Below are positions 1-7,203 of a DNA stretch of 64,000 nt, in pieces. The position numbers and the translations under genes are program-made. The stretch is from CATQHL01 sp965242895 (lineage in GTDB: Bacteria; Actinomycetota; Acidimicrobiia; Acidimicrobiales; CATQHL01). Position 1 is the first letter of the stretch; each line of letters starts with the position of its first letter. The DNA lies in assembly GCA_965242895.1 (NCBI GenBank), contig OZ251507.1:2717753-2781752 (forward strand). Direction: 5' to 3'. The notes beneath the pieces are model-generated. The model saw only the letters and a list, made by a program, of their open reading frames with translations, was not told the DNA's origin and did not search any database.

Positions 1-1
1 G

Positions 2-1090
2 TTCCGCGACTGCGAGACGCTCCTAGCCTCGAAAGACGCACTCGAGGGGACCACCAGCGCCCTAAGCACTTGGACAGGCTCTAATCCAATGTCTAGTTGG
101 GGATATATCCAGATTTCGAGCAGTAGCCGTGTGACCAGGGTAACTCCGCGCGCTTTATCACTAAATGGGACAATTCCGAAGCAACTAGGAAATTTAGATA
201 AATTAGAGTATCTATGGCTTAATGGAAATAACCTAACCGGTTCGATTCCGCCGGAGTTGGGCAACCTAAACAGCTTAAAAACTTTGCAATTTCAAGGAAA
301 TGATTTGACCGGTTCGATTCCGTCAGAATTGGGCAATCTACACAAAAGGAACATGCAGTACATAGACCTTTCTCAGAACGGTTTGAGTGGTTGGATTCCC
401 TCGCAGTTAGGGAGCCTAAGCAACTTGTGGTACTTAGACCTTTCTCAGAACGGTTTGAGTGGTTGGATTCCCTCGCAGTTAGGGAACTTAAGCAATATGT
501 GGACATTGAACCTCGCGCACAACAACCTATCCGGACCGATTCCCTCACAATTGGGGAACCTAAGCGACTTGTATAGCTTGAATCTTACTAGTAATAATCT
601 GACCGGAGAGATCCCATCGGAGTTGGGGGACTTAAGCTATTTGGAGACTTTGTGGTTACCAGAGAACGGTTTAAGTGGTTCGATTCCGCCGGAGTTAGGA
701 AACCTAAGCAGTTTGGATTCGTTGATTCTTACAAATAACCGTTTAAGTGGTTCGATTCCGTCGAAGTTGGGCGATCTAAGCTACTTGAGTACATTAAAAT
801 TGGGGCAAAACTCCCTAAGTGGCTCGATTCCTGCCTCGCTCGGTTCATTGACTTACCTCTATGAGTTGCATTTAGGAAGAAACTCATTGAGTGGAAACAT
901 TCCAACTGAGTTAGAGAAACTTGCTCCGAGCAAAGGAGGGAGTATAAGTTTTCTAGGTTTCTACGATATTTTCCGCAATACCGATGAGCCTAGGGCCAAT
1001 GACAATCCCAGCTTGACAGGATGTATTCCGTCTGCCCTGAACAGGAATTCGATAGAGGTCAAGCGCGGCGAACTGGAGTTCTGCTCCTAA
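2..1090 (+). CDS. Leucine-rich-repeat protein, 5' end outside the window
   Basis: The frame is open from base 2. The residues before the first ATG (base 89) read FRDCETLLASKDALEG, which matches CETLLAAKDTL in the next gene, so the ATG is internal and the true start lies upstream of the window. That segment resembles the N-terminal cap of plant-type LRR proteins (LLxxKDxL...LSxWxG). About eleven 24-residue repeats follow, of the form LxxLxLxxNxLSGSIPxxLGxLS, and then a short C-terminal cap ending in GELEFCS. Probably exported, as its neighbour has a signal peptide. Base composition is more AT-rich than the division genes downstream. The ligand is unknown. Confidence 0.85.
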   Translation, partial: FRDCETLLASKDALEGTTSALSTWTGSNPMSSWGYIQISSSSRVTRVTPRALSLNGTIPKQLGNLDKLEYLWLNGNNLTGSIPPELGNLNSLKTLQFQGNDLTGSIPSELGNLHKRNMQYIDLSQNGLSGWIPSQLGSLSNLWYLDLSQNGLSGWIPSQLGNLSNMWTLNLAHNNLSGPIPSQLGNLSDLYSLNLTSNNLTGEIPSELGDLSYLETLWLPENGLSGSIPPELGNLSSLDSLILTNNRLSGSIPSKLGDLSYLSTLKLGQNSLSGSIPASLGSLTYLYELHLGRNSLSGNIPTELEKLAPSKGGSISFLGFYDIFRNTDEPRANDNPSLTGCIPSALNRNSIEVKRGELEFCS

Positions 1091-1108
1091 GGCGGGCGGC
1101 TTGCGTTT

Positions 1109-2872
1109 GTGCTAATTAGCCGTCGCCGCGTTGCGCTTTGCGTGGTTACAGCGGTTGCGCTGGCGGGCGCTGGTGTGGCCGCTTCGCCGGTTTCGGCGCA
1201 GTCTACTGAGGGGCCTTCGGCGCGGGTCTGGGCTAGGAAGCTGGCCTCAGGGAACGTAGAGGTTGGTGTGGCTGTTTATGCCGCCGGTTCTGATAGTGCT
1301 GCTTTTGCTAGAGTCAATAATCGTCTCTTTCTTTACGAGAGAGCGGCCTCCAACGTCGGAACGTGGTACATTTCGGAGCCTGTTGTGCTGAGCAGCGGCG
1401 ATGATCGCACTCTTGTCGCTATACGGGCTAGGAGGTTGGCGTCGGGTAATCTGGAGTTCGGGCTCAAGGTCTACGGGTCTGAGAATCAAAATTGGATGCC
1501 GACTGCACGGTATTTTGTTCACTCGTCCGCTCGCGTAGGCAGGGGTGTTGACTCTTCGCCTTTCGACTTGAGGCAGCACGATAGAGAATGCTTAGATGGC
1601 GCTGTGCCCAATCCTGCCGCGAACGTAGGCTTATTCAAAGACTGCGAGACGCTTCTAGCCGCTAAAGACACACTCCAAAGAGGCACGAGCACCCTCAGCA
1701 GTTGGTCAGGAACTAATCCTATGAGTAACTGGCACGGGGTTGATATGTGGAGCGACCGCGTGACCGCTCTGAGGTTAAGGCGCAATTATTTGCGTGGTTC
1801 GATCCCGCCAGAGTTGGGGAACCTAAGCCACTTAGAGGTGTTGATTCTTGAAAGCAACCGCTTGAGTGGTTCGATCCCGCCAGAATTGGGGAATCTAAAC
1901 AACTTACACACGTTGGATCTCAGGTACAACGATCTGGGTGGTTCGATCCCGCCCGAATTGGGAAAACTAAGCAACTTGAGGCGGTTGAGTCTACATCACA
2001 ATAGTCTGAGTGGTTCGATCCCGCCAGAGTTGGGGAGCCTGAACAACTTGGAGGAATTGTATCTAGAGCGTAATAGCCTGAGTGGTTCAATCCCACCACA
2101 ATTTGGAAGCCTGAACAACTTGAGGTGGTTGCATCTCAGTAGAAATGATCTGAGTGGTTCAATCCCACCACAATTGGGAAGCCTGAACAACTTGAGAAGG
2201 TTGGATCTCGCGGAAAATGATCTGAGTGGTTCAATCCCACCACAATTGGGAAGCCTGAACAACTTGAGGTGGTTTTATCTTACTGAAAACGATCTGGCTG
2301 GTTCGATCCCTCTACAATTGGGAAGCCTGAACAACTTGGAATGGCTAGATCTCAGTAAAAACGATCTGAGTGGTTCGATCCCACCACAATTTGGAAGCCT
2401 TAACAGCTTGAGAAGGTTGGATCTCAGTAGAAATGATCTGAGTGGTTCGATTCCACCACAATTGGGTAATCTAAACAACTTGAAATGGTTGCTTCTCAGT
2501 AGAAATGATCTGAGTGGTTCAATCCCACCACAATTGGGTAATCTAAACAACTTGACGTTCTTAGATTTGGGTGATAATAATCTAACAAACTCGATTCCTT
2601 CCTCGTTCGGATCATTGACTTCCCTCTATGAGTTGATTTTAAAACGAAACTCATTGAGTGGAAACATTCCAGCCGAGTTAAGGAATCTGGCCCCAAACAA
2701 TGGGGGGAACTTAGTATATCTATACTTCTACGCAATTAATAATGAAACAGATGCGCCTAGTGTCGATGACAATCCCGACTTGACAAGCTGTGTTCCGATT
2801 GACTTTGACAACGTATGGGTCTTTCGCGGTAATCTGGAGTTCTGTCCTTATACACAACCGTTCGCCGATTAA
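1109..2872 (+). CDS. Secreted leucine-rich-repeat protein
   Basis: 587 residues from a GTG start, 18 bases after the stop of its paralogue. Residues 1-31 form a signal peptide (RRR, a hydrophobic core, then PVSA/Q). Two copies of a module with the word LASGN follow at about 43-50 and 110-117 (KLASGNVEVG, RLASGNLEFG). Next come an N-terminal LRR cap (CETLLAAKDTL ... LSSWSG), about fourteen near-identical 24-residue LRRs (72 bp each, NDLSGSIPPQLGSLNNL) and a cap with two cysteines. No transmembrane anchor or sorting signal is seen. The near-identity of the repeats at DNA level points to recent expansion. LRR proteins usually bind other proteins or glycans; the target here is unknown. Confidence 0.85.
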   Translation: MLISRRRVALCVVTAVALAGAGVAASPVSAQSTEGPSARVWARKLASGNVEVGVAVYAAGSDSAAFARVNNRLFLYERAASNVGTWYISEPVVLSSGDDRTLVAIRARRLASGNLEFGLKVYGSENQNWMPTARYFVHSSARVGRGVDSSPFDLRQHDRECLDGAVPNPAANVGLFKDCETLLAAKDTLQRGTSTLSSWSGTNPMSNWHGVDMWSDRVTALRLRRNYLRGSIPPELGNLSHLEVLILESNRLSGSIPPELGNLNNLHTLDLRYNDLGGSIPPELGKLSNLRRLSLHHNSLSGSIPPELGSLNNLEELYLERNSLSGSIPPQFGSLNNLRWLHLSRNDLSGSIPPQLGSLNNLRRLDLAENDLSGSIPPQLGSLNNLRWFYLTENDLAGSIPLQLGSLNNLEWLDLSKNDLSGSIPPQFGSLNSLRRLDLSRNDLSGSIPPQLGNLNNLKWLLLSRNDLSGSIPPQLGNLNNLTFLDLGDNNLTNSIPSSFGSLTSLYELILKRNSLSGNIPAELRNLAPNNGGNLVYLYFYAINNETDAPSVDDNPDLTSCVPIDFDNVWVFRGNLEFCPYTQPFAD

Positions 2873-2897
2873 AACCGTTTAGAGTTTAATATCGGCT

Positions 2898-2927
2898 TAC
2901 CGCGGTAATCTGAACTTTTGCTCTTGA
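2898..2927 (+). pseudogene. Scar of a third LRR gene (last codons only)
   Basis: These bases read YRGNLNFCS followed by a stop. They match the last residues of the two upstream LRR proteins (KRGELEFCS-stop and FRGNLEFCP). No matching body precedes them, so this is most simply the remaining tail of a deleted or recombined third copy. Confidence 0.55.
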
Positions 2928-3408
2928 GTTGGCTGGTATTACTAGCTGATGTTTCTAGGGGTGCTTGGGCAGTTTCAACTACCGTTGTCGCAGCGAATCG
3001 AGTTGGACTCTTTGGACTTCTCCCGTCCTGAACCTTCATACAGCCACTAGTGAACGTTTAAGGGGGACTCTTGGTGGCGGCGGCGAACCTCCTGCGCCAA
3101 CTCTGACCCGTCCGACGAGGAGTTGACCCGGAGCGGAACGTCCTGGGGAACTCTTGGGGGCGGCGGCGGCGAACCCCCTGCGCCAACTCCAGCCTGTCCG
3201 TAGAGGAGTTGACCCGCAGCGGAACGCCTGGGGGACTCTTGGAGGCGGCAGCTGCGAACCCGTCCCCTCCCTTAGCCCCGCGAACTTGGACTACTTCATA
3301 GATGAGTTGCTCGCCGTTCCTTGTTTCGTTCACCGCACGGTGGCCAGGATTGTTCCTAGGTTCCCCCATTTGTCGCGGTAACTGGCAATGCTCGGATAGC
3401 TTGATGCA
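2928..3408. other. Non-coding spacer with three degenerate tandem repeats
   Basis: No convincing gene. Bases 3062 to about 3250 hold three imperfect copies of a unit of about 84 bp, each beginning GGGG(A)ACTCTTGG(T/G)GG and containing TGCGCCAACTC and GAGGAGTTGACCCG. The third copy decays after about 30 bases. Open frames here on both strands follow the repeat and resemble nothing known. The rest (2928-3061 and 3250-3408) shows no clear signal. Confidence 0.6.
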
Positions 3409-3918
3409 GTGCCTCTTTCACTGGTGCTTAACGCCACCGAAGAACCACTCAGCGTCGTCTCGGCTCGGCGAGCGGCAATTCTCGTGTTCAGCGAGCGTGC
3501 CGACACTGTGTATCCCTCCGGCAAGGTGCTGCGTTCGGAGCGCCTCGACTTGGAGGTGCCTTCTGTCTTGAGGCTCAGGAAATACGTGCAGATTCCTTAT
3601 TTTCGGAGGAGTTCTATCTCTCGACGGGGTGTGCTGGCGCGAGATGGACACAACTGCCAGTACTGCGGGCGTCATGCCGACAGCGTCGATCACATCCGCC
3701 CGCGCAGCCGCGGCGGGAGGCACACCTGGGACAACGTCGTTGCGGCCTGCAGACGCTGCAATGCCCGCAAAAAGGATCGGCTTCCCAGTGAGGCTGGAAT
3801 GAGGCTCTCGCGACCTCCTCAGCCTCCTTCGCGCTCCGTTCTGATAATGCTGAAAGCGGGCGAAGTCCCTGATCACTGGAACGCCTACCTGGAGGTAGTA
3901 CAGCCTCTTTCCGCGTGA
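3409..3918 (+). CDS. HNH endonuclease family protein
   Basis: 169 residues from GTG. The core is CQYC (C83, C86), then DHIRPRSRGG with H95, then WDNVV with N109, then CRRC (C114, C117). This is the HNH fold with a structural zinc held by two CxxC pairs. The start LVLNATEEPLSVV is typical of the short HNH proteins widespread in actinobacteria, of unknown cellular role. A GTG at 3424 is an alternative start. Its stop overlaps the start of the next gene by four bases (GTGA), so the two are probably co-translated. Confidence 0.85.
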   Translation: MPLSLVLNATEEPLSVVSARRAAILVFSERADTVYPSGKVLRSERLDLEVPSVLRLRKYVQIPYFRRSSISRRGVLARDGHNCQYCGRHADSVDHIRPRSRGGRHTWDNVVAACRRCNARKKDRLPSEAGMRLSRPPQPPSRSVLIMLKAGEVPDHWNAYLEVVQPLSA

Positions 3919-4655
3919 AGGCGACCTTCGGCGGAGGCGCAGCAGGGGGGACAGGAGTGGCGGGAGGCGCCGCAGGGGGGACGAGGGTGGCGGGAACTTG
4001 GAGGCTGCGACGCTTCTCGGGCTCGGTGGGGGAGCTGCATGCGCTCCCGCTGCCCGAGCGTGTGCAGCGAGAAGTCTGGGAGATGCGACCTAGCGGAGGC
4101 GCCGTCGTCCTAGGCAGCAGTCAACGTTCGGACTTGTTGAATCCCGCTGCGCTGGAAGGTGGCTTGGAGGTGGTGAAACGCCGATCGGGGGGAGGGGTGG
4201 TGATGCTCCGCCCGGGTCACCTGCTTTGGGTGGACGTGCTCCTGCCCAAAGGCGATTCGCTGCTGCTGCCCGACGTCGGGCGATCCTTTGAATGGCTGGG
4301 GCGAACTTGGCAGAAAGCTTTGGCGGCGTGCGGAATTGAGACCGACCTGCATTCGGGGAGGTCGAGACCTGGTGCTTGGGGAGAGTTGATCTGTTTCGCA
4401 GGTCTTAACCACGGCGAGCTGACCATAGGGGGCGCCAAGGTTCTCGGGCTGTCGCAGCGGCGCAGCCTGACAGCCGCCCGCTTCCAGTCGGCTCTCTTGT
4501 GCAAGTGGCAGCCGGAAGAAATCCTTGGGGTGCTGCAGCTAGACGACTCGGAGAGGGAAAAGCTTCGTGCCGAACTGCGCAGCGGCATCAAAGCAGCACC
4601 CGTGAAGGCGGAGCAGGCCCTGCGTGAATTTCTAAAGGCCCTTCCGACTGGCTGA
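3915..4655 (+). CDS. Lipoate-protein ligase A-like protein
   Basis: 246 residues. RRSGGGVV (residues 89-96) and GGAKVLGLSQRR (K175) are signature motifs of the biotin/lipoate A/B ligase family; the lysine contacts the acyl-adenylate. The family attaches lipoate or octanoate to lipoyl domains of oxoacid dehydrogenases and the glycine cleavage system. The first 27 residues are a glycine/alanine repeat (GGAAGGT) likely to be disordered, so the functional start may be later. Whether it is a true ligase or an octanoyltransferase cannot be told from the sequence. It overlaps the HNH gene by four bases. Confidence 0.75.
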   Translation: MKATFGGGAAGGTGVAGGAAGGTRVAGTWRLRRFSGSVGELHALPLPERVQREVWEMRPSGGAVVLGSSQRSDLLNPAALEGGLEVVKRRSGGGVVMLRPGHLLWVDVLLPKGDSLLLPDVGRSFEWLGRTWQKALAACGIETDLHSGRSRPGAWGELICFAGLNHGELTIGGAKVLGLSQRRSLTAARFQSALLCKWQPEEILGVLQLDDSEREKLRAELRSGIKAAPVKAEQALREFLKALPTG

Positions 4656-4754
4656 ACGGAGGGTTCCGCTAGCCAGTCCGCTCTAGCCGGCGGCCGGATC
4701 GCCGTCGACGTGGTGGAGCACGCAACAAATTCCTCCAAATTGGGTATTGCTTTG

Positions 4755-4789
4755 TGGGGAATAGTGGGATAAAGTAGTGCTTTGTGGGG
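4755..4789 (+). promoter_or_regulatory. MraZ operator: phased TGGGN boxes
   Basis: TGGGG at 4755, TGGGA at 4765 and TGGGG at 4785 lie on an exact 10-base register. The missing step at 4775 holds a degenerate TAGTG. A further TGGGT sits out of phase at 4741. MraZ of E. coli is known to bind TGGGN repeats separated by five bases, which is this spacing. The site lies 50-84 bases before the mraZ start chosen here, as expected for autoregulation. Confidence 0.75.
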
Positions 4790-4838
4790 AAATTTCCCTA
4801 CATTTGCCGGATCAGAGAAGAAAGGTAGAGCCGGGGAA

Positions 4839-5309
4839 GTGCAAAAGAATTTCTCTGGAAATCACGAACGCACCTTGGATGCCAAGTGGCGCGTCTCCTT
4901 GCCGCCGGAGTTTCGGCGTAAAGGCGACGAAGATGACCATTGCGTACTCGGACGCGTCCCTGGCTCGCCCTGTCTGGGGCTGTGGCGGAAGGAGAGCTTC
5001 CAGGCCGCCTATCAGCGCCTGCAGAACAAAGTGAGAGAAAGCGGCGCCGACCAAAATCTCCTGCGCTGGTTCTCTGGCAACGGCTATGAAGTCAAGCCCG
5101 ACGCCCAGGGGCGCATCCTCGTTCCAGAACCTCTCAGGAGCATTCTGGACGTGGACGCGGAAGATCCTGAGGCGAGGGTTTTTGTAGCAGGGGTCGGTCA
5201 GCGGATCGAACTCTGGAACGCAGACCGCTGGGCAGAACATGTCGGCGGCGCAGAGAGCTATATGGACGCAAGCACCTTCGACGCCGAAGTTGGAAGCGAA
5301 TGGCTATGA
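4839..5309 (+). CDS. mraZ: Transcriptional regulator MraZ
   Basis: 156 residues from GTG 4839. This start is chosen because it gives the usual short MraZ N-terminus (NFSGNHERTLDAK) and leaves the TGGGN operator upstream; an in-frame start near 4782 would lie within the operator. Two SpoVT/AbrB-like halves are present: HERTLDAKWRVSLP (residues 9-22) and VKPDAQGRILVP. MraZ forms a ring and represses its own division and cell wall operon in several bacteria. Odd point: the first DAKGR signature reads DAKWR (W17). It is the first gene of the cluster and is separated from rsmH by a 150-base structured leader. Confidence 0.92.
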   Translation: MQKNFSGNHERTLDAKWRVSLPPEFRRKGDEDDHCVLGRVPGSPCLGLWRKESFQAAYQRLQNKVRESGADQNLLRWFSGNGYEVKPDAQGRILVPEPLRSILDVDAEDPEARVFVAGVGQRIELWNADRWAEHVGGAESYMDASTFDAEVGSEWL

Positions 5310-5314
5310 CATTG

Positions 5315-5440
5315 ACCGCCCTTCAGCAATCTTCCGGTTGCCAGGGAAAAGCAACCCCTACCCCGCCCACTTGCCAAAATCCTCATGCAGGGAGCAATCC
5401 CTGCGAGGACCTGTCGGCCGGGGGATTGCTGAGGGGCGGT
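5315..5440 (+). ncRNA. Structured leader between mraZ and rsmH (mraW RNA-like)
   Basis: A 17-base-pair helix pairs 5315-5331 with 5424-5440; all pairs are Watson-Crick except one G-U. Inside it are two hairpins: GGTTGC (5336-5341) with GCAACC (5351-5356), and GCAGGGA (5387-5393) with TCCCTGC (5398-5404) closed by a GCAA tetraloop. The layout is a closed multibranch RNA just before rsmH. An actinobacterial 'mraW RNA' motif is known at this position in other genomes. I infer relatedness from position and complexity and could not test it against the covariance model. No Shine-Dalgarno sequence is seen close to the rsmH start, so the RNA may affect its translation. Confidence 0.65.
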
Positions 5441-5459
5441 TTGCCAAGAATTCAAGCCA

Positions 5460-6407
5460 GTGAAGGCGCATGACCCTCTGCTCCTCGGGCACGAGGCAGT
5501 CATGGTCGCAGAAGTCTCGGACATCTTCGAAACCGTTCCTTCGGGGGTGTTCCTCGACGCCACGGTCGGAGCAGGGGGACACGCAGATTCCATCCTGAAA
5601 CGCCGCAGCGACTTGAAATTGGTCGGGCTGGATCGGGATCCGCTAGCAATTGAAATGGCGAGGGAGCGCCTGCCTAGCAGTGTGGAACTGCGACGCTGCC
5701 GTTTCGATTCTCTGGAAGACGTGCTGGACGAACTCGGGGTGGAGGACATCGTTGGAGCACTCTTCGACCTTGGCGTCAGTTCCATGCAGATTGAAGACGC
5801 CAAACGCGGTTTTTCCTATCGACGCTGCGGCCCTATCGACATGCGGATGGACCCGGAAGGTGACCTGAGCGCTGAGGAGATGGTCAACGCCTGGTCGGAG
5901 GAACGCCTAGCCGACGTCCTGAAGCGCTATGGCGATGAGCTTCATGCCAAGAGGATCGCCAAGGCGATAGTGGACGCACGGCCTCTCGGCGACACGACGG
6001 AATTGGCCGAGATCGTCGCCTCCGCCGTTCCCAGGAAAGCTGGCGGACGTCGAGGCCACCCGGCGAAGCGCAGTTTTCAGGCGCTGCGCATTGCGGTCAA
6101 TGCTGAACTAGAAGTTCTGGCTCCTGCTCTCAGGCAGGCCATCAAACTGTTGCGCCCCTCCGGCAGGGGAGTGCTGATCAGTTACCACTCCGGGGAAGAC
6201 CGAATCGTGAAGCGGGAACTGCGTGCGGCGGCTCAGGGGGGCTGTGGATGCCCCAGCGGACTCCCTTGCGTGTGCGGGGCAAAGCCTCAGGTGCTGGCGC
6301 ATCGCCCTGCTCCGCTTCGGCCTAGCCGCGAGGAAACACTCAAGAACCCGCGTTCGACGAGCGCCCGTCTCCGATCTTTCGAGAAACTCCCTGTTGAGGT
6401 GGATTGA
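5460..6407 (+). CDS. rsmH: 16S rRNA (cytosine1402-N4)-methyltransferase RsmH
   Basis: 315 residues from GTG. HEAVM, DATVGAGGH (S-adenosylmethionine motif, residues 33-41), GLDRDPLAIE, FDLGVSSMQIE and RSFQALRIAVN are all family motifs, and the length is normal. It methylates N4 of C1402 in the ribosomal decoding centre. A start further in would lose the HEAVM core, so GTG 5460 is preferred although no Shine-Dalgarno sequence lies within 15 bases. It follows the structured leader, and its stop overlaps the ftsL start by one base. Confidence 0.95.
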   Translation: MKAHDPLLLGHEAVMVAEVSDIFETVPSGVFLDATVGAGGHADSILKRRSDLKLVGLDRDPLAIEMARERLPSSVELRRCRFDSLEDVLDELGVEDIVGALFDLGVSSMQIEDAKRGFSYRRCGPIDMRMDPEGDLSAEEMVNAWSEERLADVLKRYGDELHAKRIAKAIVDARPLGDTTELAEIVASAVPRKAGGRRGHPAKRSFQALRIAVNAELEVLAPALRQAIKLLRPSGRGVLISYHSGEDRIVKRELRAAAQGGCGCPSGLPCVCGAKPQVLAHRPAPLRPSREETLKNPRSTSARLRSFEKLPVEVD

Positions 6408-7189
6408 TGCCTTCGAGCGGACCTCAAACAGGGCGCAAAACCCAGGCATCCCGTCAACACGCCCGCCAACCGGCACGTCAGGCATCCCGCCAACCGGCAC
6501 GTCAGGCATCCCGCCAACCGGCACGTCAGGCATCCCGCCAACCGGCACGTCAGGCATCCCGCCAACCGGCACGTCAGGCATCCCGCCAGGCATCACGTCC
6601 GGCATCCCGTCAGCACGCCCCTCAGCCGGCCCGTCAGCAGCAGCCTAAGTCTCCGGCCGGAGCGCACGTAAGGTCGCTCAAACCGAAAACCGAGAGCCGC
6701 TCGGTCGGTAAATCGGTCGGGAAGAGTCGATTCGATCAGAAGCAATCCGGGGGGCACGGAGGGCACGGCGGGCAGGGCAACCGCCCAGTTCCACCCAAAG
6801 AGGGCAGGGCGGCGGCCAAAGAGGGCAGAGGCAGGACGGCACCCAAGGAAAGCAGGGCGGCGGCCAAAGAGGGCAAGGCTCCACCCAAAGAGGGCAGGGG
6901 GACGGCGTTCAGTTGGCGCTGGGTGCGCCGCAGCACCCTCATCTTTGTCGTCAGCATGCTCACTGTGCTGTTTGGGATTGCGGTTCTGCAGGGGATCGTG
7001 ACGCAGACGCAGGTTCAGATAGACACCCTCGATGACCGGATCGAAGAGGAAACGGAGAAGGAAAGAGTACTTCAACAGCAGAAGACCGAGATGAGCTCGC
7101 CGGCTCGGGTCGTGGAAGTGGCCAAGGAGAGACTCGGGATGATCACTGCTAAGGAGATCGTATTCCTGCACCGGCCGGGCAGTCAGTAA
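6407..7189 (+). CDS. ftsL: Cell division protein FtsL
   Basis: 260 residues from ATG 6407, which overlaps the rsmH stop. The functional part is C-terminal: one membrane segment at about 176-198, a coiled coil (TLDDRIEEETEKERVLQQQ) and a small outer domain (PARVVEVAKERLGMI). This is the FtsL/DivIC type that scaffolds FtsQ, FtsW and FtsI at the septum. The cytoplasmic tail is unusually long, about 170 residues. It begins with an 8-residue repeat rich in arginine and glutamine (ARQASRQP) and continues with KEGRAAAKE-type basic repeats. The family usually has a short tail, so this is a lineage-specific extension. Placement between rsmH and ftsI supports the call. Confidence 0.88.
   Translation: MPSSGPQTGRKTQASRQHARQPARQASRQPARQASRQPARQASRQPARQASRQPARQASRQASRPASRQHAPQPARQQQPKSPAGAHVRSLKPKTESRSVGKSVGKSRFDQKQSGGHGGHGGQGNRPVPPKEGRAAAKEGRGRTAPKESRAAAKEGKAPPKEGRGTAFSWRWVRRSTLIFVVSMLTVLFGIAVLQGIVTQTQVQIDTLDDRIEEETEKERVLQQQKTEMSSPARVVEVAKERLGMITAKEIVFLHRPGSQ
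6452..6640 (+). repeat. 24-bp tandem repeat within ftsL
   Basis: About seven and a half copies of a 24-base unit (CGTCAGGCATCCCGCCAACCGGCA and variants). The middle four copies are identical; the outer ones have diverged. Being a multiple of three, the unit keeps the frame and encodes ARQASRQP. Confidence 0.9.
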
Positions 7190-7203
7190 GGGCGGGGGCG
7201 ACG

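Noticed and set aside
89..1090. ATG at 89 as the start of the first LRR gene
   Set aside because: The frame is open to base 2 and the residues before it align with the second LRR protein, so the gene is cut by the window edge.
3058..3369. Small genes in the 84-bp repeats before the HNH gene
   Set aside because: Frames exist on both strands only because the repeat lacks stops; no start signals or family match.
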